The translations under genes and the position numbers were made by a program. From the NCBI GenBank assembly GCA_009599575.1, contig VWND01000008.1, positions 558,001 to 622,000 of the forward strand: 64,000 nucleotides of DNA, given 5' to 3'. Under the pieces are notes generated by a model. That model was not told where the DNA came from. It saw only the letters and a list, made by a program, of their open reading frames with translations, and searched no databases. Shown here piece after piece: positions 56,401 to 64,000 of this stretch (positions within the stretch are counted from its first letter, which is position 1; each line of letters opens with the position of its first letter). The stretch is from Blumeriella jaapii. Its lineage: Eukaryota; Ascomycota; Leotiomycetes; Helotiales; Drepanopezizaceae.

Positions 56401-56645
56401 TTTTACAAATGTGCGCGCGCAGTGAACGGCCGCTATCATCGTCGAGCTGTGCAGGTGGTCGATTCACAGCTGTTTGTGTTGATTTCAAAGACGATTCGGT
56501 TTTTAAGGTAAAGCGCGATGAAGGTCGCAGGTGTTTGACAAATGATATTCTAACATAGTTTAAAGCTTATTAGTTGTGTTCTAAGTCAATTCAGAGTTCG
56601 TTTCCACTCTGTCGGGCCATGGTTTGAAATTCCAACAGGTCAAAG
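56401..56645 (-). repeat. Dispersed repeat copy 1 (inverted relative to copy 2)
   Basis: This segment is homologous, in opposite orientation, to 59694-59880. Shared blocks include GCGCGCAGTGAACG, ATCGTCGAG, GGTCGC and TCGGGCCATGGTTTGAAAT followed by CCAACAGGTCAAAG. Copy 1 carries about 60 extra bases (roughly 56458-56517) absent from copy 2. Read on the minus strand, TAGCACAGTTAGTTAAGC (about 56651-56668, just outside the shared part) and GGAATTTCAAACC (56621-56633) resemble Pol III A and B boxes, as in tRNA-derived SINEs. Confidence 0.7.
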
Positions 56646-57130
56646 GCGCTTGCTTAACTAACTGTGCTAACACAGGGTGATTGGCGTTTTTAGAAGCCAC
56701 CAAACTCCCGTACTCCTTTCGCTTCCCAAGCGAACGACCAAGCAGAGGACTTTGAGTCAATACCTACGGAAGTCTAGGGTTGGTGAAATCTAGCAGGTGG
56801 AGTTTACTCACTCGACATACACTACTCTTCAAATAACACGGCTTTCGATTTTACTTCTTGCTCTCCCTTTTCGTTTCATCGTCATGGAGTTGTCATGAGC
56901 CTTGTACTAGCTCCTATTAGTTTTCTGAGCTATGTACGAACTTTTCCATTGTTACAGTCTCGGTCTTTCGGTTCTTTCTTCCGTTCGTCAGAGGACAGAG
57001 TTCTAGAGGTCGAGAAAATAAAATTGCTAGCCCGATGTTTTCGTCTTCGCCCATATGAATTGAAAAATGCTCTTCAGTTTGCGGTGTATAAATGATTCTT
57101 GTAACACAGACAGACGTTCACTTCCTTCGC

Positions 57131-57208
57131 CTACTGTACCGTATCCTCTTTTTTAAAGCTATTCAAATACTACTGTACCGTATCCTCTTTTTTAAAGCTA
57201 TTCAAATA
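57131..57208. repeat. Exact 39-bp tandem duplication
   Basis: The 39 bases at 57131-57169, beginning CTACTGTACCGTATCC and ending TATTCAAATA, are repeated without a mismatch at 57170-57208. The perfect identity contrasts with the strongly diverged repeats around it, so this duplication is recent or escaped mutation. No coding function is visible. Confidence 0.95.
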
Positions 57209-57768
57209 CTCGAGACGGCTTAGAAAATGTTCTAGGAACCGCGTTCAGAACGGAGCGACCGACATGCAGATGACAGGTCAAAACGAAACAATAAGAGGTC
57301 GTCAACAGACTTAAGCACGGGTACAACTTAAGTACAAATAATGGCGATCTGATTGAGTATGTTCGGCTAATGGCCATTGGACAGGAACCTAGCATTGGAG
57401 CATTTACCCACTATGACTATGACAATTACGTTGGATCTCTTAGGTTTAATTTTTCGCTGTTCTTCCACGTTCGCAAATGTAAAAAATCTGGATGTTTTCT
57501 GGAAGAATCACAACTTTGAATAGCTACTCGCCCTTGTGCTTCATTACATAACCTCCTCATTTGCGCCACACCCTGGGACTAACCTTGAATTACGCCAATA
57601 AATCAATCAAACACTAGATGTGGGTATCACAAAGGGTGATGCAGTAAAGACTAGTCTTAATCATGGTGTTGATTATGTATGGTTTCTACCCAAGTTTGCC
57701 TGATACGAGAATATGGGTGGTGGGGGCCGCACGCCCTCGGCTCGAAATCACATGGTTTTCGTGACCCC

Positions 57769-58663
57769 CTACCACCTCTGAGATTTTGCCTTACCCGGTA
57801 ACCCAACAACAGTTATATCTGCAACCACCGGCCGATGTTCACTTATGACTAAGTCATCAGCTCGGTTGTCCCAAACCTTAATCCTTTTCGGCACCAGGTT
57901 GTTCTTCGTGTTATAACCCAACCATATGTAATCAGTCCGGCCTATCTCCTCAGTCGTTGAGACGTTGATTTGCGTTGAAGGGCCGTTAACTCTCGACTTG
58001 GTAGCTTCCGACGTCCAAATGTCTGTTAGACCCTTTTCGATTATCATCTTGGATGATTCAGCCTCTGGCAGCTCGTTGAAAGATCCCATCCAGATAAGGC
58101 CATGCTGTATATAACCTGGAAAAGCTGAATCAAACCGGCATAACACTCCCGAAACCTCATCCGAACGGAGCCCTGCATCTTTTGAAAGCTGCGTATTGGC
58201 GACAATAAAGGAATTTTGGGTTTTCAAGATAGTAAAACGTGCAATGTTGAGCATTTGTTGCGGACTTTTTTTGCTCATCTGGGTCGCATAAGCGCTGTCG
58301 AGTTTAAGGAGAGTGCTGCGATACAGTATCGGGTTACGGGTTTGTTCTCCTGCCACGTGCCATCCTCCACGGAGGAGGCCTTGAACCTCTTTCAGATTCT
58401 CGGGACTGATTCCTTGCAAGCCAATAATTGCAGTTTTCGGGGGAGGACGAGGCCATGATGGAGAGTGAATTGACAACTTGATAAAATCGGCATTTAGAAT
58501 GGTAAACATGGCAATCTCTTGTCTTCCAAGGCCAGTTTAACAAATCGTCAACTTCCCGAGTCGCGCCGACGTTCCATGATATGGCTCTTATTTGATCGCT
58601 GAGGATTTGTGCCATGGAGGCGCTCGCAAGGGAAAATGCGGTAACGATAGATGAGAAATGCAT
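57769..58663 (-). pseudogene. Degenerate secreted endonuclease/exonuclease/phosphatase-fold gene
   Basis: The start (MHFSSIVTAFSLASASMAQI) is a good signal peptide. It is followed by the family's first motif, RAISWNVGATREVDDLLNW. The reading frame then changes near 58530. The continuation is found in another frame and includes TAIIGLQGISPENLKEVQGL, NPILYR, GLIWMGSFNELPEAE, DYIWLGYNTKNNL and the terminal SEHRPVVADITVVG. Two signs suggest decay. The metal-binding glutamate of the usual LQE motif is glycine here (LQG), and the frames do not join by a convincing intron; a GTTGAC donor with an ATCAAG acceptor (76 nt) would restore frame but is weak. The gene sits inside the AT-rich island. It may be a pseudogene or carry a sequencing indel. 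Confidence 0.65.
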
Positions 58664-59693
58664 TTTGAGCTACAACAATTGAGACTTGGTAATAGATGGT
58701 AAATCTCTGAAGGGACCGCACATCAGTTTTTTTATAATGCCTGCTTGGCTTCGGGATTCACCGATTTCAAAGGATCTCTCATGCTAAGGATGTAGATTAG
58801 TCGCGCTCTAGGGATTCGCACAAGAAGAAGTCATGACATCGCGGTAGCATCCTTAGGAACTCTTCATTTCGAAATTCGCCACCCACGTACCTACGTAGAG
58901 CCAGTTTCCCGAAGATACAATGAAACATTTTTCAATCAGAACTGGGCAAATTGGGACAACAACAAAATCCTTACAGGATGTCCATGTGTGACAATAATAG
59001 ATTTGGAAGTTATAACCTGTCAGCTGAAGATGAAAGTTTTTCTGGCGATCCATTCAATCTTTTGATAAGACTGTGTAAGCATGCCTCATAATCTGTAATT
59101 TATGTATATTACTGACTAGATGTAGCATCTTTACGTGGAGTCTGGTACGAACCTTCAGCTTCCTCTACCATCGTTGATCTCTTTCTCCTGCGTAGTTGAA
59201 ACAAATCTTTTTGTCACTAAGAGAGTCTGGAGAGCTTAGATTGAGCGATCGACGATATACGGCAGCCCCGAGCAAACGTTAAATGTCGGCTCTGAGAATT
59301 TTCTTTCTTTTCTACCTCTACTGGACTAAAATACATAGCAAATGGGCAAAATTATTGGAAGGATTGCGATAGTATACGGTGCAAAGGGTATCTCGCTTAG
59401 CAAGACCATCTCTTGGCATTGGTATCGCCACCCACCACTCACTTGAGGAGCATTGGCAACTCAATGTACTGTAGTTAGAGCTATTGTGTGTTGTCTATTT
59501 TATGGAACAGATACTTAACAACTTTCTCCGTCAAGTATTATATTGATTACAATCCCTTCAAACGTCATTTTCTTCTGAGTTTATGCTCACCCTGTGGTGC
59601 ACGCAAACACTCTCTGACAATCTCACCCTGCGATCCTATGTATACGCCAATATCTTGATCGTCCCCAAAGAGAAGGTGAACATATTAGATGTA

Positions 59694-59880
59694 CTTTGAC
59701 CTGTTGGGATTTCAAACCATGGCCCGACAGGGTGGAATCGGACTCCGACTTGACATAAAGCACAGCTAAAAGCTTTAAAAACTATATTAGAATGTAATTT
59801 GTTAAACACTCGCGACCTCCGTCGCGCCTGCACACCTCGACGATGTTAGCGGTCGTTCACTGCGCGTATACATTTTGCGC
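59694..59880 (+). repeat. Dispersed repeat copy 2 (inverted relative to copy 1)
   Basis: This copy is the shorter, opposite-strand partner of 56401-56645. It starts at CTTTGACCTGTTGGGATTTC, where homology to copy 1 begins, and ends near ACTGCGCGTATACATTTTGC. The B-box-like GGGATTTCAAACC is present, but the A-box-like part is missing, as expected for a 5'-truncated retroposed element. Many differences from copy 1 are C/T or G/A transitions. About 3.05 kb, including the broken endonuclease-fold gene, lies between the two copies. Confidence 0.7.
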
Positions 59881-61489
59881 GAATCCTTCGAAATTCATCA
59901 GCTTAGTGACCGAAATCTTGATTAAGCGCCTTCGAAGTGACCACTCTGCTAACAAGCCCGACTCGACCCCGGGAGCCAGCTATTTCTATCAGAAAGCATA
60001 TTTTGTTGTGGTTTTTACCATCAACTACAGTAGCTATATGCTTTGTAGTTAGACCCCCAGTTTTACTGCAACGTTGCAAGCTCGGTTTACGCGATTTCCA
60101 ACTCTCTTCCTAAACCCGCCGATATCCGTTGCTGGAGAAGACTTTATGCTGCTAGATATAGCCTAGACTATCACACACCACACTCATAGTGGATACTATG
60201 TACTACAAGTCAACCAAAACCAAAAAGTCCGCACACATTGCTTCTCTGCCTAACTAGTCTTATTACTAGCAATACTGTATCTTGCCTATGATAAACAGCC
60301 ACTCCAGGTCAAACGAGCGGCAACGCAACTTATGCATCACGAATTTCAGATCCTCTGCTTAGCATAGACACCCCCTCCTAGAAAGCTTTTCAGGGCCAGT
60401 GAAACTGTGCAGATTGTTCGATGCGTTGAAGGCTATAGCTTTACTTCACTCAACATGCTGACTTAGTCATACAATGTGGAATTGGAGATGTTGACATTTT
60501 CGTCCGCTCTCGTTGCCAGGGCTTGGGACCAGCTATTTTTCTCTAGATCCAAATTCGCGTTTAACAAATAATTTCTAAAGGCTAACGTACTATTCATCAA
60601 GAGCACTTTGTTCAAAGTAAGCTCTTTCCAAGACGTTGGAGTCATGCACGTCTAGAGATCTGACAAGACAAAACGTCTCCCTCATGAAGAGCCAGGATGC
60701 GACGGAATTCGCAAAGCCTCATCAACAGACTAGCTATGTACCTATGGCCAATGGAGTGTTGTGGGTGTTAACATGTCTTGCTTTGGGGAACAGTGCCATG
60801 CAGAATAATCTTCACCTCTAGAGAGATCCCACTAGTCCATCCTTACAAATTTATCATCGACAGTAGGGAAATACGAAGATAACAAGGGCTTATCTGCATC
60901 TGAAGATATCTCGAGGCGTACTGTACCTTCGATCTGAGAAGGACCGTTCTTGGCAAGCAAGCAATCTTGCTCTTCCCTGCTGGACTTTCGCACCGATTTG
61001 GTGGAAAATGCATGAATGTGAACCCGAAAACCAAGTGGGGTCTCTTCAGCTGACGCTTGTCAAAACAACAATACAGCATGATTTATAAGGCTAATTGAAC
61101 TGTGCTTATTCACAGCGTTCCATGTCGGGAGAATCTTGCACTCGTGGAGAAAACCAAAAGTTTCATGTTTTTACCCAGTAAACGCGAAACAAATTTCAAT
61201 ATATCCTGCGTTGGTGTCCTGATCACAGTAAAGTACAGTACAGTAGCCGGCTGCAGAGGCTCCACTTTAAACACATCTCCGTTAGCGTCGGAATTGGACT
61301 GACCCTCTTTACCTCTAACCCCGCAACAAACGCAATAACTTCAACAACTCTCTCCGTACCTGGCTGTACTGGAAGCCAACCTTACTCTGTCCGGTTCGAC
61401 CAATTGACAGTCTTAATGGACTATCACTGGATCAGTTTCGTACCGCGCTGAGGAGGCTCTGTCCCCCTTTGCCCTAATCCTCCAGGGAA

Positions 61490-62686
61490 ATGATGGCTGT
61501 GAAGCCTGGTCCGCACGGCGATACTCATGATGGCAGGTCAAAGGTATCGCATTCGAGGTTGGGAAGCAAGCAGATACACTGGATGAAGCGTTATCGTACC
61601 GAGCTTGCTGCGTCTACATCTAGTGTGCTATCGACCTTCGTAGCTGTGAGAGCTCTGATCTTCCCATTTCTGTAATAAGTCGCCGCTGACCACATGTAGT
61701 CCGTTGGACTCGGTGAAAACACGAATGCAGACCTACAAATACAACAGCTTTTCCGATTGCCTTCGACAGACATACAAGACGGAGAGTTATCGCGGTTTCT
61801 TCCGAGGGGTTACGGCACCCATGGCGAGCGTCACTGTGGTTCGAACAGTCTCATTCTCGATGTATCAAACATCAAAATACACCTATGCCAGTTGGTTGAA
61901 GAGAAACTTCGGGGTAGATCCGCTGTTACATGTTAATACCCCAGGAAATTACCCTAATCTCGCCACACTTGCATGCTTTGGAGCTGCTGGAGCTACGGCT
62001 GGGTCCTTCATAACTCTGGTAGCATGTCAGTAGTAGACCGCTTGGTGGGTATAGTTCTGTGCTAATATGGAATCAGGCCCTTTCGAATTGACTAAACTAA
62101 GTGCCCAGGTCTCGGTTCTTATGGCTGAGCACAAAGCCTCGAGTATCTCTGAGCCGTCGACCGGGCGGAAGGTGGCATCTAGCTACCAGAATAAGGGCAC
62201 CTTCAAAACTGCAAAAGACATTGTGAAGCACCGCGGATTTGCTGGATTGTATTCGGGTTTCAACCTTCACTTGCGTAAGTACCTTGGCAGATCGGCCGGT
62301 GCCATACTAAAAAGGCAATAGTTAGAGATACTTTAGGCACATCGATCTACTTCATGACTTACGAAAGCAGCAAGCAACTCCTCACGACCTACCGGAAAGA
62401 CCAATCCACGACCAACCCTTTTGCTGTTGTAATCGCTGGCGGAATATGCGGCATAGCGAGTTGGGCCTTGATCTATCCCATCGATTCGGCAAAGAGCATC
62501 TATCAACGCAATTGTCTCGTGCAATCCGAAGGGGAGAAAGCCAGACCGGCACCGAAAATACAGTTTTTCAACAAGAGGATGTACCGGGGTCTGGGCGTTA
62601 GTATGGTGCGATCATGTGTGGTAAACTCGGTTTTCTTTTCTGCTTTTGAGTTTGCGAAGAAGCAAATCAACGCTCTTGATGATTAG
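61490..62686 (+). CDS. Mitochondrial carrier family protein, first junction out of frame
   Basis: Four exons are visible: about 61490-61645, 61700-62025, 62077-62274 and 62322-62686. Mitochondrial carriers are inner-membrane transporters with three repeats of two helices. The three signature motifs are present: PLDSVK at the start of exon 2, PFELTK across intron 2 (LVACPFELTKLSAQVSVLM) and PIDSAK in exon 4. Other family segments are YRGFFRGVTAPMASVTVVRT, GFAGLYSGFNLHL and CGIASWALIYPID. Introns 2 and 3 keep the frame. The first intron (61646-61699; GTGAGA, GCTGACC, TGTAG) has ideal signals but joins FVA to PLD with one leftover base, so two bases are missing or one is extra. Either the gene is inactivated, or there is a sequencing indel or an unusual splice. 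The N-terminus upstream of YRTELAASTSSVLSTFVA is uncertain. Substrate unknown. Confidence 0.75.
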
Positions 62687-63236
62687 GCTGGCCATTGGCA
62701 AGATGTACTGTCATGGTGTTGGGCGAGAATGTACACAACAAGATCTGAAAGGCAGGACCTGCATCCTAGGTAGTGAGCACGTCGAGTAGGCAGTAGAACT
62801 ACTATAATTTGAGGTGTTCCTGAAGATTTGGGAATACTACACTTTCCTCCAAACAATAGTTTAAAGAACTCCTTTTGTTTAAGACATAGCCACCATAAAC
62901 TAAACCAAATTGAATTGAAAGATCAACACGGTATGAGGGAGGGTCAAGAGAGCCAGAGTGGACGGAACGCCCCCGAGTTGCTCTTCGTAAGGCACCACGT
63001 GATCCGTTACTCAAACATTGATCTCGCTGTACTTGAGGTAGCGTGCATGGTATTGGCGTTGCCTGAGGCTGCGTCGAAGCCGACCTTGTCCACATCATCA
63101 CACACTCTTCGAGCTTCCAAAGCATACTCTACAACACCACGCAATATCTGCTGGTTGATTCAGAGAGACAGAATGCACTGCTAGCATTTGCGCATGAACT
63201 AAACTGACCGACAGTTACTTCCATGGTAAGAACAAA
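62687..63236. other. Intergenic, no gene seen
   Basis: The region between the carrier and the DUF2293 gene contains only short overlapping frames. It should hold the promoter of the DUF2293 gene. Confidence 0.45.
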
Positions 63237-64000
63237 ATGGCGGGCAAGAAAAAGAAGCTCATAGCGGCGAAAGCCCAAGCCATTACGACAAAGAAGGCGG
63301 CTGCTCGTAAGAGCCCTTCAAACCACTTCGCCAAAGAGGACCGTCGTGCCAAAAAGTTGGAACAACGCAGGAAGGAGAAGAAGCTGTATACAGCGCGAGA
63401 GTGGGCTGCTCCGGCGCCGTCACACTTGGTTGCCAGACTGGACCTGCCCAAGGTGAAGTCGAAACATCAATCGTATTTCGAGTTTGCCGATAACCCCGAA
63501 AGGAAGCAAAAAAAACTTGAATTTGAGGTAGACTCCGATGTATTTCATGCCAATAACAGCTAACCCTTCATGATAGGTTACGAACAAGCCCCCGCCGCCT
63601 GGCTTTACTTATGTGCCTGTTGGGGACCCGCTGTTGACCAACGCATGTAAAGAGCTGTCAAGGGATAAAGATGCCATGATTTTCATTGTATCGGTATGCT
63701 ACACTTGTTCAAATCATCGACTATTCTAATATCTGCCAGGGCCACAAGCAGGCTGAAGAGAACTCGAAAATCGCCGAACATGTTCATCGCACAGGATATT
63801 ATTTCCGTGAAACGATCGTTGAAGAAGCTCGAGATATTATTGGAGAGACTGTCATTTCAAAACCGAATGTCCGCCCAGGAATTGCTGAACCAATCCCAAA
63901 GCATCAAGAGGACATAAACAAGCAGGCGGATGGGGCCATACGAGATCTTTTCCCACGAATACCGAATCCTGATCGAGTGATGATCATCGAACACGCTTTC
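63237..64000 (+). CDS. DUF2293-type protein, 5' part (runs off the window)
   Basis: Three exons are visible (63237-63527, 63577-63693, 63740 to the window end), all joining on codon boundaries, giving 223 residues so far. The first 60 residues are extremely basic (MAGKKKKLIAAKAQAITTKK, KKLEQRRKEKKLYTAREW), suggesting a nuclear or RNA/DNA-binding protein. Next come PPPPGFTYVPVGDPLLTNAC and EHVHRTGYYFRETIVEEARD. The sequence at the window edge (DGAIRDLFPRIPNPDRVMII followed by EHAF) matches the DUF2293 signature as I know it from fungal proteins. Function is not established. The gene is incomplete only because the window ends. Confidence 0.85.

Larger units (their letters stand above)
55980..61480. 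other. AT-rich, gene-poor island
   Basis: From just beyond the Cue5-like gene to the carrier gene the sequence is clearly more AT-rich than the rest of the window and lacks intact genes. It contains long TTTAAT/AATTAT-type runs (for example 56040-56400) and stop-rich frames on both strands. Inside it lie a diverged inverted repeat pair (56401-56645 and 59694-59880), an exact 39-bp tandem duplication (57131-57208) and a broken endonuclease/phosphatase-family gene (57769-58663). The composition and the transition-type differences between repeat copies fit repeat-induced point mutation, a process known in Pezizomycotina, but this is inference. Confidence 0.7.

Noticed and set aside
1..64000. CRISPR array, bacterial operon, prophage or secondary-metabolite cluster
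   Set aside because: There are no direct repeats with unique spacers and no polyketide synthase, NRPS, terpene or phage genes. The content is ordinary eukaryotic housekeeping.

Overview
The window is nuclear DNA of a filamentous ascomycete (Pezizomycotina). The class within that group was not resolved. Coding exons are separated by short introns, mostly 46-60 nt, with GTRNGT-type donors, CTRAY branch sites and YAG acceptors. Several proteins are fungal-type or fungal-specific: an Ies4-type INO80 subunit, an Rrn6-like Pol I factor, an SPX-ankyrin-GDPD Pho81/NUC-2 protein, a DUF1763 LYR protein and a DUF2293 protein. Nothing bacterial, viral or CRISPR-like was seen. Exons were assembled by hand from reading frame, splice consensus and family resemblance. 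For nearly every multi-exon gene the exon lengths sum to a whole number of codons.

Layout. Roughly 0.7-8 kb holds ribosomal protein eL15, an unassigned charged nuclear-looking protein and a PSP1-domain protein. From 8 to 12.5 kb there are no genes I can support; this part is a dense island of simple repeats and GTAC-centred pentamers. From 12.5 to 27 kb come mitochondrial NFU1 (divergent from a HIT zinc-finger gene), a hypothetical basic protein, a RasGEF with a degenerate Ras-like domain at its N-terminus, a secreted CHRD-domain protein, a metaxin/SAM35-type outer-membrane protein and a small conserved-looking protein. From 27 to 56 kb genes are tightly packed: Gid1/Vid30, a tiny three-exon gene, Ies4, a CHY-RING ubiquitin ligase, a DUF1763 LYR protein, MZT1/MOZART1, Spc25, Rrn6-like, a PITH protein, a CCDC25 homologue, mitochondrial uL3m, Coa1, a four-helix membrane protein, Pho81 and a Cue5-like adaptor. 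From 56 to 61.4 kb is an AT-rich, gene-poor island. It holds a broken secreted endonuclease/phosphatase-fold gene, a diverged inverted repeat pair and an exact 39-bp duplication. The window ends with a mitochondrial carrier gene whose first exon junction is out of frame and the 5' part of a DUF2293 gene.

Functional themes. At least six genes act in mitochondria (NFU1, SAM35-like, LYR, uL3m, Coa1, carrier). Two microtubule/kinetochore genes, MZT1 and SPC25, lie about 0.8 kb apart on the same strand. Ubiquitin-related functions are Gid1, CHY-RING and Cue5. Nutrient and growth signalling is represented by RasGEF and Pho81, and ribosome or nucleolar functions by eL15 and Rrn6. These genes look like ordinary scattered neighbours and not a dedicated cluster. 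I found no secondary-metabolite or defence cluster.

Most unusual points: the Ras-like/RasGEF fusion; the Pho81 start codon split by an intron; a frame change at a GAG microsatellite that removes a plausible acidic tail from the CHY-RING protein; two very small multi-exon genes that simple open-reading-frame inspection would miss; a window-wide family of GTAC/TACTG pentamer palindromes; and the inverted repeats in the AT-rich island, one of which carries tRNA-promoter-like boxes.
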